Source: Butyrivibrio sp. INlla16 (GTDB lineage: Bacteria > Bacillota > Clostridia > Lachnospirales > Lachnospiraceae). From it: 64,000 nucleotides of DNA. The translations under genes were made by a program, and so were the position numbers. The notes under the pieces were generated by a model, which was not told the DNA's origin, searched no databases, and was given only the letters and a program-made list of their open reading frames with translations. Position 1 is the first letter of the stretch. Each line of letters begins with the position of its first letter. This document shows positions 25,077 to 35,301 of the stretch, piece by piece. The DNA lies in NCBI RefSeq assembly GCF_900104155.1, contig NZ_FMYB01000011.1, positions 1 through 64,000 on the forward strand, given 5' to 3'.

Positions 25077-26084
25077 TTATACATCCTCTTCAACTGAGTA
25101 AGCAAGAGCCTTATACTGATCATCCTTAATAATCTTACCGAGACCTATGGCAACGGAACTGAGCGGATTCTCCGCAAGGTTTACATTAAGTCCGACACCG
25201 TTTGACAGTCTCTGTGCAAGGTGGCATACCTGTGAAGCACCACCTGTAAGATATAAGCCGTTCTTGAAGATATCTGCGGCAAGCTCCGGAGGAGTGCGCT
25301 CAAGTGTAGCCTTAATATTGTCAAGAATCTGATCAAAGCTCTCAATCAGTGACTGATCTATAAGATCTGTAGGAATTGATCTCTCAACCGGAAGGCCTGT
25401 TACGATATCTCTTCCGTAAACTACTGCATCTTCACCTGCCTTCTCAAGATCCTTAAGTGACATCTTTATATTTTCTGAAGTCTTCTCACCAATAATAAGT
25501 GAGAACTCCTTACGGATTACATTTCTGATGGCATCGTCAAATTTCTTACCGCCAACCTTGATCAGCTTACTGATAACAATGCCCTTAAGTGAAAGGATGG
25601 AAATCTCGGTTGTATCATAGCCTACATTAACTACAAGTACACCCTGTGAATTCATGACATCAACACCCATTCCGAGTCCGTCTGCCACAGGCTTTTTAAC
25701 CATCATGATCTTCTTGGCTTTTACACCTGACTCTCTTATAAGGTCATGAAAAGCACGTCTTTCTACTTCTGTTACATCCTTAGGAACAGCTATATAAACA
25801 TCTACAGGCTTAAGTGCACCCTTCATCTGATCAGTGATAAAGAGCTTTACAAGAGTCTTCATGTGTTCAATGTCAGCAATAACACCGTTACTTAAAGGAT
25901 AAGAAATCTTAATATTGCTCGGTGCCTTCTCATACATATCATATGCAGAATCACCGTAAGCAAGAAGTGATGTCTTATTCTCAACTGCAATAAGATTCTT
26001 CTCTACAGTTACAGCATCTGTTGCCTTATTGTAGATTTTGATATTGCTTGTTCCAAGATCGATACCAAAAGTATTGTTGCCCAA
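25077..26084 (-). CDS. mreB: Actin-like rod-shape protein MreB
   Basis: Cytoskeletal ATPase positioning the wall-elongation machinery. 335 residues with the actin-superfamily motifs GIDLGTSNIKIY (phosphate 1), VVNVGYDTTEISIL (phosphate 2), and the adenosine motif YLTGGASQVCHL. Some positions are less typical than in B. subtilis MreB, for example GTSNIKI and VGYDTTE, so a diverged paralogue such as an Mbl-like protein is possible. The start codon is TTG 26084 with AGGAGG eight bases before it. First gene of the mreBCD-PBP2-rodA series, 17 bases after radC. Confidence 0.92.
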   Translation of the reverse strand: MGNNTFGIDLGTSNIKIYNKATDAVTVEKNLIAVENKTSLLAYGDSAYDMYEKAPSNIKISYPLSNGVIADIEHMKTLVKLFITDQMKGALKPVDVYIAVPKDVTEVERRAFHDLIRESGVKAKKIMMVKKPVADGLGMGVDVMNSQGVLVVNVGYDTTEISILSLKGIVISKLIKVGGKKFDDAIRNVIRKEFSLIIGEKTSENIKMSLKDLEKAGEDAVVYGRDIVTGLPVERSIPTDLIDQSLIESFDQILDNIKATLERTPPELAADIFKNGLYLTGGASQVCHLAQRLSNGVGLNVNLAENPLSSVAIGLGKIIKDDQYKALAYSVEEDV

Positions 26085-26101
26085 AATATAAGCCTCCTAA
26101 A

Positions 26102-26848
26102 TTACATAACATTATTTTCTGTAAAACTGAAATACGTGTGATCACCGATAATAATATGATCCAAAAGCTTAATATCCAAAAGGATACCTGCTTCTTTTAA
26201 CTCTTCCGTAAGCTTAATATCCGAATATGAAGGAGTCGGATCCCCTCCCGGATGATTATGCAAAAGAATAATCTTAACCGCATTATTTTTGATTGCGTAT
26301 ATAAAGACTTCTCTTGGTGACAGCGGCGCGGAATTAACCGTACCAACCGAGAGTTCAAACTCACAAATGAGTTCATTCTGGTTATTGAGACAGGCTACTA
26401 CTGAATGTTCACGTCTGAAGTTACACATTTTTTCCATGTAGTAACCGGCCACGGTTCCCGGATCATTAAAATCAAGGCGCATCTTCGCCTTGCTCCTGGC
26501 AATTCTGTTTGAAATTTCAGCAATACACATCAGCTTTACAGCTTTAACATGACCTATTCCCGGTATCTGCAAGAGATCCTTCATAGTCAGATATCTTATT
26601 CCCGAAATCCCTTTTCCGTACTTCTCACACATTGAGAGCACATAATTGCCAAGTTCCATGGGTGTTCGCTGAGAAGTGCCGGTTCTGATAATAATCGCCA
26701 AAAGCTCCGCATCCGTAAGTGATTCCGGACCTTTTTCCAGAAATCTCTCATAGGGAAGCATACTTTTGATACCGTCATCTTCATTCAGCATTTTACTTAT
26801 TGATTTTTTATTATCCATTATTTCATACCAATGCTTCTTCGGGCACAT
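26102..26848 (-). CDS. radC: RadC-family JAMM-domain protein
   Basis: A 248-residue protein with an N-terminal helix-hairpin-helix region (LLQIPGIGHVKAVKL) and a C-terminal JAMM/MPN metalloprotease-like domain with the metal site HNHPGGDPTPSYSD. The biochemical role of chromosomal RadC is unsettled despite the DNA-repair name. radC next to mreB is conserved in many bacteria. No clear Shine-Dalgarno sequence is seen before ATG 26848 or the internal ATG 26818 (MDNKKSIS), so the exact start is uncertain. It follows a good promoter. Confidence 0.92.
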   Translation of the reverse strand: MCPKKHWYEIMDNKKSISKMLNEDDGIKSMLPYERFLEKGPESLTDAELLAIIIRTGTSQRTPMELGNYVLSMCEKYGKGISGIRYLTMKDLLQIPGIGHVKAVKLMCIAEISNRIARSKAKMRLDFNDPGTVAGYYMEKMCNFRREHSVVACLNNQNELICEFELSVGTVNSAPLSPREVFIYAIKNNAVKIILLHNHPGGDPTPSYSDIKLTEELKEAGILLDIKLLDHIIIGDHTYFSFTENNVM

Positions 26849-26877
26849 TAATATGAAAAATAATCAGACCTCAAATG

Positions 26878-26915
26878 ATTATACCACAATTTGAGAAGTG
26901 AGCAACAACGTTGCT
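26878..26915 (-). promoter_or_regulatory. Promoter with overlapping palindrome before radC-mreB
   Basis: TTGCTC (26900-26905), 16-base spacer, and an extended -10 TGG-TATAAT (TATAAT at 26878-26883) on the minus strand. A perfect palindrome AGCAAC-AAC-GTTGCT (26901-26915) covers the -35 box and could be an operator for a repressor of the rod-shape operon. Confidence 0.6.
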
Positions 26916-26935
26916 TCTATAAAATGTGGCATTTT

Positions 26936-28225
26936 TCAGATTTTGACAAGTCCCTTCTCATACATGACCGCCAAAGTCTTCATAATGCCGTATTTGACAT
27001 GCTGCCAGGTAAGGCCACCCTGAAAATATACACTGTAGGGATCGCGAAGCGGTCCATCAGCCGATAACTCAATTGAACTGCCGGAAACAAAAGCTCCTGC
27101 AGCCATTATTACCTGTGAATCATAACCGGGCATATCCCAGGGTTCCGGTGTAACATATGAATCTACCGGTGCTGCAGCCTGTATTCCCTCACAGAAAGAG
27201 GTAAGCAGTTCGGGTTTTCCAAATGTAATTGCCTGAATAATGTCATAACGTTCTTCAGTACTGTCAGGGAGAACTGAAAAACCAAGCTTTTCATAAATGT
27301 TTGCCGCAAAAATAGCACCCATAAGAGCATTTGCAGTAACATTCGGTGCAAGGAACAATCCCTGGTAGAACTGTGGAAGTATGCCAAGAGAAGCTCCAAC
27401 CTCCTTGCCAAGGCCCGGAGAAGTAAGTCTGTATGCGGCATTTTCAACGCATTCGCTCTTTCCTGCTATATAGCCTCCTATCGGAGCAAGTCCGCCGCCC
27501 GGATTCTTAATAAGTGATCCGACAATCATATCTGCACCTACATCCGTTGGCTCAATCGTTTCCACAAATTCACCATAGCAATTATCAACCATGCATATAA
27601 CATCTTTTTTTATGTCTTTTATGAAGCTAATAAGCTCACCGATTCTTTCAACAGAAAGTGTCGGTCTTGTCTGATATCCCTTACTTCTCTGAATAGTTAC
27701 AAGCTTAGTTTTTTCATTAATGGCTTTTTTTATCCCATCAAAATCGAATGATCCATCAGGCAAAAGGTCAACCTGGCTGTAACTTACTCCATATTCTGCA
27801 AGAGATCCTTTTGACGGTCGTATGCCTATAACCTCTTCCAGAGTATCATAGGGCTTTCCGACAGGTGACAAAAGCTCATCACCGGGACGAAGATTGCTCA
27901 TTAGTGCAAGTGCAAGCGCATGGGTTCCGCACGTAATCTGCGGTCTTACCAGCGCATCCTCTGTATGGAAAACCGATGCATATACAGCTTCAAGCTTATC
28001 TCTTCCAATGTCATTATAGCCGTAACCTGTCGTTCCGAGGAGACAGGCTTCCGAAACCTTATTATCCTGCATGGCTTTCAAAACCTTTGCTTGATTATAA
28101 TCAGATACTTCTCTGATTTTAGCAAAGCGAGGTTTTAAATCATTCCAGATCTTATCGCAAAAATCATAGACATCCGAAGGGATGCCCATGCTCTCATACA
28201 TACTTTTTAAATTTATTTGTTCCAT
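26936..28225 (-). CDS. Methionine gamma-lyase-family PLP protein (YnbB-like)
   Basis: A 429-residue fold-type I PLP enzyme of the family once named aluminium resistance protein and now Met_gamma_lyase-type (PF06838). Family traits: GTTGYGYNDIGRDKLE, QITCGTHALALAL, MVDNCYGEFVE with the PLP-facing Asp, and the lysine motif GSLIKNPGGG. A true methionine gamma-lyase activity is not established for this branch. It follows miaA with a 13-base overlap. In B. subtilis ynbB is also near the hflX/glnR/miaA region, so the link to tRNA modification genes is old. Confidence 0.88.
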   Translation of the reverse strand: MEQINLKSMYESMGIPSDVYDFCDKIWNDLKPRFAKIREVSDYNQAKVLKAMQDNKVSEACLLGTTGYGYNDIGRDKLEAVYASVFHTEDALVRPQITCGTHALALALMSNLRPGDELLSPVGKPYDTLEEVIGIRPSKGSLAEYGVSYSQVDLLPDGSFDFDGIKKAINEKTKLVTIQRSKGYQTRPTLSVERIGELISFIKDIKKDVICMVDNCYGEFVETIEPTDVGADMIVGSLIKNPGGGLAPIGGYIAGKSECVENAAYRLTSPGLGKEVGASLGILPQFYQGLFLAPNVTANALMGAIFAANIYEKLGFSVLPDSTEERYDIIQAITFGKPELLTSFCEGIQAAAPVDSYVTPEPWDMPGYDSQVIMAAGAFVSGSSIELSADGPLRDPYSVYFQGGLTWQHVKYGIMKTLAVMYEKGLVKI

Positions 28226-29166
28226 CTTTCTTTAATCCTTCTAACTAATTCACTGGCAATTTCCATATCATCGCGCCTAAACTCGGATTTGTCAACCCAG
28301 GTTACATCCTTTTCACGTCTGAACCAGGTCAACTGTCTCTTTGCAAAATGTCTAGTATTTCGCTTTAATAGTTCAACCGCACGTTCTTTAATAACCTCAT
28401 TGTCAAGATAAGAAAGAATTTCTCTATAACCAAGTGCCTGCATAGATGTGGCTTTTCTGTCTATATTTCTCTCCTTAAGCGCTCTTACCTCATCTATAAG
28501 ACCTTCTTCCATCATCTTATCGATTCTCTTTTCAATTCTGTCATAGAGAATCTCCCTATCGTCAGTAAGAACAAAGTAGAAAAAATCATAAGGTGATGAT
28601 TTGGCTCTTTGATCTTCGTTATGTTCGGAGATTTTCATACCTGTTTCCTTATTAAAACAGAGAGCTCTCATTACGCGTTTCACATTGTTCTCATGAAGAT
28701 CTTTGGCGTATTCAGGATCTGTTTCCTTTAACATTTCGTAGAGTTTATGAACTCCTTCCGGAGTCCCGGCCAATTGGGACAACTCCTGCTTAAACGCCTT
28801 TAACTCATCACTCTCATGATTATCTGAAAAATCGATATCATAAAGAACAGACTGAATATAAAACCCCGTACCACCGACAATTATCGGAAGCTTTCCTCTG
28901 TTTGTGATATCCTCTATAGCTTCTTTTGCAAGCTTCTGGAATTCAAAAACATTGAAATCCTCTGCAGGATCAAGAAAATCTATAAGATGATGAGGAATAC
29001 CCTGCATTGCCTCTTTTGATATCTTATCCGTACCGATGTTCATATCCTTATAAACCTGCATGGAATCCGCGGATATGATCTCGCCACCCAGCTGTTTGGC
29101 AAGCTCTAAAGATATTTTTGTTTTGCCGACAGCTGTCGGACCTGTCAGTATTACAAGTCTTTTCAT
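28213..29166 (-). CDS. miaA: tRNA dimethylallyltransferase
   Basis: Adds the dimethylallyl group to A37 of tRNAs reading UNN codons. P-loop GPTAVGKT near the N-terminus, SADSMQVYKDMNIGTDK, the IIVGGTGFYIQSVLY motif, and RNTRHFAKRQLTWFRRE at the C-terminus are all characteristic. The ATG at 29166 overlaps the mutL stop as TGATG, so an upstream TTG is unlikely to be the start. MiaB, encoded at 33853-35301 in the same gene block, performs the next step on the same nucleotide. Confidence 0.95.
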   Translation of the reverse strand: MKRLVILTGPTAVGKTKISLELAKQLGGEIISADSMQVYKDMNIGTDKISKEAMQGIPHHLIDFLDPAEDFNVFEFQKLAKEAIEDITNRGKLPIIVGGTGFYIQSVLYDIDFSDNHESDELKAFKQELSQLAGTPEGVHKLYEMLKETDPEYAKDLHENNVKRVMRALCFNKETGMKISEHNEDQRAKSSPYDFFYFVLTDDREILYDRIEKRIDKMMEEGLIDEVRALKERNIDRKATSMQALGYREILSYLDNEVIKERAVELLKRNTRHFAKRQLTWFRREKDVTWVDKSEFRRDDMEIASELVRRIKERWNK

Positions 29167-31133
29167 CAATCAACTACTCTCTTAAACTTCTTTTCAATCT
29201 CATACTTGCTCATAGAAATAATCGTCGGTCTTCCATGCGGACAGTTATAAGGGTTATCAAGTGTTAAAAGCTCATCAATAAGCTTTTCCATCTCCATACG
29301 GGAGATTTTCATATTTCCTTTTACAGAAGCTTTACATGCCATACTCGCAATCTTGTAATTAATTACGTCCGGTGTTCTGTCAAGGTTATTATCCGTTGCC
29401 AGCTCATCAAGAATCTCGGTAAACATCTCCTTTTCGTTCTCGCAGCCATATATATCCACAGGCACCTCACGGATCGCATAATCATGCCCACCAAAGGGCT
29501 CTATATTAAATCCGAGTTTTTCAAAAGAAGAATGATACTTTTCAAAAACATCTATCTCCTGCGTTGTGAGTGATACTATGATAGGCGGCTGTACAAGCTG
29601 AGAAACTGTCTCTTTCTTCTCATATCTCTTGATCATGCGCTCATAGTTAACCTTCTCATGAGCTGCATGCTGATCGACAATAAACATTTTATCCTTGAAT
29701 GCAATTATCCAGTATGTATCAAAAATCTGACCGAGTATCGTATACTCATTCCTGTTGTCTTTGGTCAGTATCTTCTCATCAAAAAGATCAAGCTGTATGC
29801 CTTTTTCAACAATTACTGCATCCGAGCTCTTTATAATGGGGCCTGCTGCTTTTGAGTCTTCTTCAGATTTGGGCGGAGTATGATCGCCAAAAACCCTGGT
29901 CCATACAGGCGATTTCATATTATCTTCGATAACAACGGGTTCGGGAGATATCCCCTCTGCAAAAACGGGCTCATCCTCCTTGAGCTTTTTATCCTCAGAC
30001 AACCTGCTTTGTTCAAACGGCTCCGGAACTTTTTCTTCAACAGCTTTCTTTTCGGAAATATTTTTATCCGGAACCGGTGCTGCTGCAGCTTTTGCTTCAG
30101 AAGCTTTTTCTTCCCTTTCATCACGTAAAACTTCGGGAATCATCTCATGCTCATGAAGAGTTACCGCCACGCTTTTTCTTATAAACTCATATACTGCCGG
30201 CTGATTGCTGAATCTCACTTCCATTTTTGAAGGATGGACATTCACATCAACAAGTTCAGAGCGCATACGAATATGAACCACGCAGAAAGGAAACTTATGC
30301 TGCATAAGATATTCCTTATAGCCCTCCTCAAGAGCTTTGGAAATAATCTTATCCTTAATATATCTACCGTTTACAAAAAAGTTTTCAAAATTTCTGTTGG
30401 ATCTGTTAAGAGCCGGCTCCCCCAGATACCCTTCAATGGTATAATCACCTTCTGTTACGGAAATAGGCACCAGACACATTGCCACATCACGTCCGAATAT
30501 TCTGTAAATAATTTCCTTGAGGTCGCCGTTTCCCGAGGTGGTAAATCTATCATCTCTGTTATTTATAAAATGAAATGAAATCGAGGGATTGTCCATAGCG
30601 AGATGTTCCATTAGATCTCCCACATAGGATCCTTCGGTCTGATTGGTTTTAAGGAATTTTTTTCTGGCAGGCGTATTAAAAAACAAATCCCTTACAATAA
30701 TAGTAGTACCTGTCGGAGCTCCGATCTCTTCAATAGATTCTTCATTGCCCCCGCTGACGCAATACCTTGTACCTATCAACTCATTTTCAGTTTTTGTGAT
30801 GAGCTCTGTCTGTGAAACAGCAGCTATACTTGAGAGAGCTTCACCACGAAATCCCAATGATTTCAGCCTGTAAATATCATCAATGCTCATGAGTTTACTG
30901 GTTGCATGTCTCTTAAAAGCATTTCTTATTTCACTTTTGTCTATACCACAGCCGTTGTCAGTAACCCTTATCATCTTGGTTCCGCCGTCATGTATTTCAA
31001 CTGTAATAGACGTAGCACCTGAATCGATAGCATTTTCAACAAGCTCTTTTACTACGCTTGAAGGTCTCTCAACAACTTCTCCTGCTGCAATCTGGTCTAT
31101 GGTATTCTGATCCAGCTCAAAAATTTTAGCCAT
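29166..31133 (-). CDS. mutL: DNA mismatch repair protein MutL
   Basis: A 655-residue GHKL ATPase that relays mismatch recognition. N-terminal ATPase motifs: GEVVERPSSVVKELVENA, DNGCGI, GFRGEALSSI. A low-complexity acidic/Pro/Lys linker spans about 340-450. The C-terminal domain keeps the endonuclease metal site DQHAAHEKVNYE plus SMACKASVKG and CPHGRP, so it is the nicking type used by bacteria without MutH. It starts 8 bases inside mutS. Confidence 0.96.
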   Translation of the reverse strand: MAKIFELDQNTIDQIAAGEVVERPSSVVKELVENAIDSGATSITVEIHDGGTKMIRVTDNGCGIDKSEIRNAFKRHATSKLMSIDDIYRLKSLGFRGEALSSIAAVSQTELITKTENELIGTRYCVSGGNEESIEEIGAPTGTTIIVRDLFFNTPARKKFLKTNQTEGSYVGDLMEHLAMDNPSISFHFINNRDDRFTTSGNGDLKEIIYRIFGRDVAMCLVPISVTEGDYTIEGYLGEPALNRSNRNFENFFVNGRYIKDKIISKALEEGYKEYLMQHKFPFCVVHIRMRSELVDVNVHPSKMEVRFSNQPAVYEFIRKSVAVTLHEHEMIPEVLRDEREEKASEAKAAAAPVPDKNISEKKAVEEKVPEPFEQSRLSEDKKLKEDEPVFAEGISPEPVVIEDNMKSPVWTRVFGDHTPPKSEEDSKAAGPIIKSSDAVIVEKGIQLDLFDEKILTKDNRNEYTILGQIFDTYWIIAFKDKMFIVDQHAAHEKVNYERMIKRYEKKETVSQLVQPPIIVSLTTQEIDVFEKYHSSFEKLGFNIEPFGGHDYAIREVPVDIYGCENEKEMFTEILDELATDNNLDRTPDVINYKIASMACKASVKGNMKISRMEMEKLIDELLTLDNPYNCPHGRPTIISMSKYEIEKKFKRVVD

Positions 31134-33822
31134 TTGTCACGTCACCTGCAAAGCCTTTCCATCTGTTTTTAAGTTCGTTTTGAAGCTTATATAACGTATT
31201 TAAGGCATCCATAGGCGTAAGATTTGAAATATCAATCTCCTGTAATTCTTTTATAACATCTTCATCTTTAACAGTATCAAAAAGTGACATCTGAGAAAGG
31301 TCAACAGAATCATAATGTTTTACCGTATTTCTTCTGTCATTTTTTTGATTAATTTCAATCCCCTGAACCTTATCCGTTATATCATTGTCGGAAAGTTCTT
31401 CTGCAATAGCCTTTGCCCTGTCTATTACCATATCGGGGATGCCTGCCAGGCGGGCAACCTGAATACCATAGCTCTTATCAGCGCCACCTTTTATAATCTT
31501 GTGAAGGAAAACAATGTCATCGCCCTTTTCTTTTACTGCGATGCAGTAATTGTTTACATTGCCGATTTTTCCTTCAAGTTCTGTGAGCTCGTGATAATGT
31601 GTTGCAAATAAGGTTCTGGCTCCAAGCAATTTCCTGTTACTTATGTGCTCTATGACAGCCCAGGCAATGGACAAGCCATCATAGGTCGAAGTACCTCTTC
31701 CTATCTCATCCAGGATAAGAAGTGACTTTGAAGTGGCATTTCTAAGTATATTAGCAACTTCATTCATCTCTACCATGAAGGTACTCTGACCGCTTCCAAG
31801 ATCATCGGATGCACCGACTCTTGTAAAAATACGATCCACGACACCTATCTGCGCAGACTCAGCAGGAACGAAGCTTCCAATCTGAGCCATCAGTACGATG
31901 AGAGCAGTCTGTCTCATAAATGTTGATTTACCTGCCATATTGGGGCCGGTAATTATCGCAACAGCGTGCTTTTTATCATCGAGAAATGTATCGTTTGAAA
32001 TAAACAGATCGCTTCTGTCAAGCATCTGCTCGATTACAGGATGTCTTCCTCCCGTAATCTTCAATGTTCCTTTATCATTTAGCTCCGGCTTGACATAATG
32101 ATTTCTTTCAGCCACATAAGCCAGGGAACAATATACATCAAGAAGAGCTATTCCCTTTGCTGTACTTTGTATTCTCTCTATTTCAAGCGATATTGAATCT
32201 CTTATCTTACAAAACATCTCATACTCAAGATTATTGAGTTTATCCTGAGCATTTAAAATTGTGTCCTCAAGCTCTTTCAGCTCAGGCGTTGTATATCTCT
32301 CACAATTTGTAAGTGTCTGCTTTCTTATAAAATAATCCGGTACCTTGTCTTTAAAGGAATTAGTGACCTCAAAGGAATACCCGAAAACATTGCTGTATTT
32401 TATTCTGAGATTTTTAATATCAAGTTTTTCGCGTTCTTTTGCCTCAAGATCAGAAAGCCACTGCTTACCTTCTGTACTTGCTTTTCTGAAATGATCAATA
32501 TCGCTGTCAAAACCGTCTTTTATTATGCCACCTTCTTTTATTGCAAGAGGTGGTTCTTCAATTATTGCTTTATCTATAAGCTCATATATGTCCTGCAGAT
32601 CATCTATCTGATCGTAAACTTCGGCAAGAGAAGCCGTGTCTTTCAATTCCTCAAGAACAATCCTGATCGCGGGTAGCATTTTAAGAGAATTTCTAAACGC
32701 CAAAAGATCTCTGGGATTTGCGGTATGGTAATTAATCTTCGCCATCAGACGTTCCATATCATATATAGGGCCCAGATATTCTCTAAGCTCATCCCTTGAA
32801 ATCGTATTTTTAAGCAGAGCATCGACTGCATTCTGTCTTCCGATAATATCTTCAACATCTATCAGAGGCTGCTCTATAAAGCTGCGCAGCATTCTGGCAC
32901 CCATAGCAGTCTTGGTCTTATCAAGAACCCAAAGGAGCGTTCCTCTCTTCTGCTTATCTCTCATTGTTTCAATAAGCTCAAGATTTCTTCTTGTAGAAGA
33001 ATCAAGAAGCATGTATTTACTCGTAAGATAAGGATAAATATGAATTATATTTGAAAGATCATCCTTTTGAAGCTCTGTCAGATATTTCAAAATTGCCCCT
33101 GCGGATAATATGCCGCTGGGAAAGTCCGTAATTCCGAGTCCTGAAAGAGAACCCACCTTAAAGTGCTTCATAAGGACCTGCTTATCCGTTTCCTCATCAA
33201 AATATCTGGGATCTAGAGGATTGATTACCAGATTACTTCTGTCCTTCAGGTTCTCTATATCAACCCCGCTTACAAGAAAGGCATCATTACAGATAAGCTC
33301 TGAGGGTTGATACTTCTGAATTTCATCAAGGATGTCCTTAAGCTGATCCACTTCGGTAAGATAAAAATCTCCTGTAGTAACATCGGCAAAAGCAATACCA
33401 CTTTTATCATCCGAATAAAAAACACACATCAGATAGTTATTCTTTGATTCGTCAAGAGCCTGCATATTAAGATTGGTACCGGGAGTAACAACCCTTGTTA
33501 CATCTCTTTTCACGATACCCTTTGCTTCCTTCGGATCCTCGAGCTGCTCGCATATCGCAACCTTATATCCTCTGTTTACAAGCTTACTCAAATAGCTGTC
33601 TACAGCATGATGAGGAACTCCGCACATGGGAGCTCTCTCCTCAAGTCCGCAGGCTTTTCCCGTAAGTGTGAGTTCAAGCTCTTTGGAGGCAACTTTTGCA
33701 TCCTCAAAGAACATCTCATAAAAATCCCCAAGTCTGTAAAATAAGATACAGTCTTTATATTCATCCTTGGTGCGAATATAATTCTGCATCATAGGACTCA
33801 ATTTCTCAAAATCAATTTTCAA
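31126..33822 (-). CDS. mutS: DNA mismatch repair protein MutS
   Basis: An 898-residue mismatch-recognition ATPase. The N-terminal clamp carries LGDFYEMFFEDA with the Phe-x-Glu mismatch wedge. The C-terminal ATPase shows ITGPNMAGKSTFMRQ (Walker A), LGSGQSTFMVEM, LLILDEIGRGTSTYDG (Walker B) and ATHYHEL. Its tail includes the dimerisation segment ending in NELKNRWKG. It is directly upstream of mutL with overlap, as usual in Firmicutes, and 30 bases downstream of miaB. Confidence 0.97.
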   Translation of the reverse strand: MKIDFEKLSPMMQNYIRTKDEYKDCILFYRLGDFYEMFFEDAKVASKELELTLTGKACGLEERAPMCGVPHHAVDSYLSKLVNRGYKVAICEQLEDPKEAKGIVKRDVTRVVTPGTNLNMQALDESKNNYLMCVFYSDDKSGIAFADVTTGDFYLTEVDQLKDILDEIQKYQPSELICNDAFLVSGVDIENLKDRSNLVINPLDPRYFDEETDKQVLMKHFKVGSLSGLGITDFPSGILSAGAILKYLTELQKDDLSNIIHIYPYLTSKYMLLDSSTRRNLELIETMRDKQKRGTLLWVLDKTKTAMGARMLRSFIEQPLIDVEDIIGRQNAVDALLKNTISRDELREYLGPIYDMERLMAKINYHTANPRDLLAFRNSLKMLPAIRIVLEELKDTASLAEVYDQIDDLQDIYELIDKAIIEEPPLAIKEGGIIKDGFDSDIDHFRKASTEGKQWLSDLEAKEREKLDIKNLRIKYSNVFGYSFEVTNSFKDKVPDYFIRKQTLTNCERYTTPELKELEDTILNAQDKLNNLEYEMFCKIRDSISLEIERIQSTAKGIALLDVYCSLAYVAERNHYVKPELNDKGTLKITGGRHPVIEQMLDRSDLFISNDTFLDDKKHAVAIITGPNMAGKSTFMRQTALIVLMAQIGSFVPAESAQIGVVDRIFTRVGASDDLGSGQSTFMVEMNEVANILRNATSKSLLILDEIGRGTSTYDGLSIAWAVIEHISNRKLLGARTLFATHYHELTELEGKIGNVNNYCIAVKEKGDDIVFLHKIIKGGADKSYGIQVARLAGIPDMVIDRAKAIAEELSDNDITDKVQGIEINQKNDRRNTVKHYDSVDLSQMSLFDTVKDEDVIKELQEIDISNLTPMDALNTLYKLQNELKNRWKGFAGDVTNG

Positions 33823-33852
33823 CTTTCTCTCCCGTATACTTCAAAGCTCGCT

Positions 33853-35301
33853 TTATGCATGAACTTTTCCTGTGTAATAAAAGCCATGGCATTCTTCAAG
33901 ATCCACATCCAGAAATTCACCTATCATTGATTCATCTCCGGGGAAATGAACCAGCGTATTATTTGACATTCGTCCTGTGACAAGAGAAGAATCCTGTTCG
34001 TTGATCTCTTCAACAAGAACCCTATGCGTCTGACCTGTAAAACGTGATGCTCGCTCTTTGGCAGTCTCCTGAACCACCTTGAGCAGTCTGTCAAAATTGG
34101 GCTTGCTTACCGATTCCGGTACCTGCTCCCATCCAGCAGCGGGAGTACCAGTTCTTTTTGAATAAATAAATGTAAAAGCATTATCAAAAGCCGCTTTTTT
34201 TACTACATCAATAGTTTCATCCACATCCTTGTCAGTTTCTCCGGGAAAACCGACAATAATATCTGTTGTGATTGAAACATCGGGTATAGCTGCCTTGATC
34301 TTATCAACAAGAGAAAGGAAGCTCTCCTTTGTATAGTGCCTGTTCATCTTTTTTAATATTTCATCCGATCCGGATTGAAGCGGCAGATGTATATGTCTTG
34401 CCACCTTCTCATTTTCAGCAATAACCTTGATAAGATCATCGGAAAGGTCCTTTGGATGTGATGTCATAAAGCGAACTCTCTCTATACCGTCAACCTTACA
34501 TACCTCCGAAAGAAGCTCTGCAAAGCTGATCTGCTCACCTTCGGGAAGGCCTTTTCCGTAAGAATTTACATTTTGTCCAAGAAGCATTATCTCCTTTACG
34601 CCGTCAGAAGCAAGATATTCGATCTCCCTTATAATATCTCTGGGATTTCTTGATCTCTCCCTGCCGCGAACATAAGGAACTATGCAGTATGTACAAAAAT
34701 TATTGCAGCCAAACATGATATTGATTCCGGATTTGAATTTGTACTTACGTACAATGGGAAGATCCTCAACTATCTGATCTGTATCCTTCCAGATATCGAT
34801 TACCATTCTGTCGGACTCAAACATAGTATTGAGGAGCTCTGCAAACTTAAAAATATTATGAGTACCGAAAATCAGATCAACATGTCTGTAGCTCTTTTGA
34901 ATCTTCTCAATCGCTCCCTGCTCCTGCATCATACAGCCACAAAGCGCAATCTTCATCCAGGGCTTTTTCTTCTTTATTCCGCCGACATATCCAAGTCTTC
35001 CGAACACTCTCTGGTCTGCATTATCACGAACGGTACAGGTGTTATAGATAACAAAATCAGCGTCTTCTGATTCCACCTGTTCGTAGCCGATTTTGGTGAG
35101 CACTCCGATAAGCTTCTCGGAATCTCTTGCGTTCATCTGACATCCAAAGGTCACAACACAAGCCGTAGGCTTTCTCCCAAGTTCCTTTGAAAGCTCTTCA
35201 ACCTTCTGCTTTACCTTTTCCATAAATTCAAACTGTCTTTTTGTTTCTTCACCGGCATTTTCGGCAGCTTCTGAATGAAGTAATGTATTATCGTTTTTCA
35301 A
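33853..35301 (-). CDS. miaB: tRNA-2-methylthio-N6-dimethylallyladenosine synthase
   Basis: Radical-SAM methylthiotransferase making ms2i6A37 from the MiaA product. 482 residues: N-terminal UPF0004 domain with cysteines in FGCQMNARDSE, YNTCTVRDNA and LCGCMMQ for the auxiliary cluster, the radical-SAM triad GCNNFCTYCIVPYVRGRERSR, and a C-terminal TRAM domain. A roughly 45-residue N-terminal extension is charged. Initiation appears to be TTG 35301, overlapping the pepT stop, with GGAG ten bases upstream. Confidence 0.95.
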   Translation of the reverse strand: MKNDNTLLHSEAAENAGEETKRQFEFMEKVKQKVEELSKELGRKPTACVVTFGCQMNARDSEKLIGVLTKIGYEQVESEDADFVIYNTCTVRDNADQRVFGRLGYVGGIKKKKPWMKIALCGCMMQEQGAIEKIQKSYRHVDLIFGTHNIFKFAELLNTMFESDRMVIDIWKDTDQIVEDLPIVRKYKFKSGINIMFGCNNFCTYCIVPYVRGRERSRNPRDIIREIEYLASDGVKEIMLLGQNVNSYGKGLPEGEQISFAELLSEVCKVDGIERVRFMTSHPKDLSDDLIKVIAENEKVARHIHLPLQSGSDEILKKMNRHYTKESFLSLVDKIKAAIPDVSITTDIIVGFPGETDKDVDETIDVVKKAAFDNAFTFIYSKRTGTPAAGWEQVPESVSKPNFDRLLKVVQETAKERASRFTGQTHRVLVEEINEQDSSLVTGRMSNNTLVHFPGDESMIGEFLDVDLEECHGFYYTGKVHA

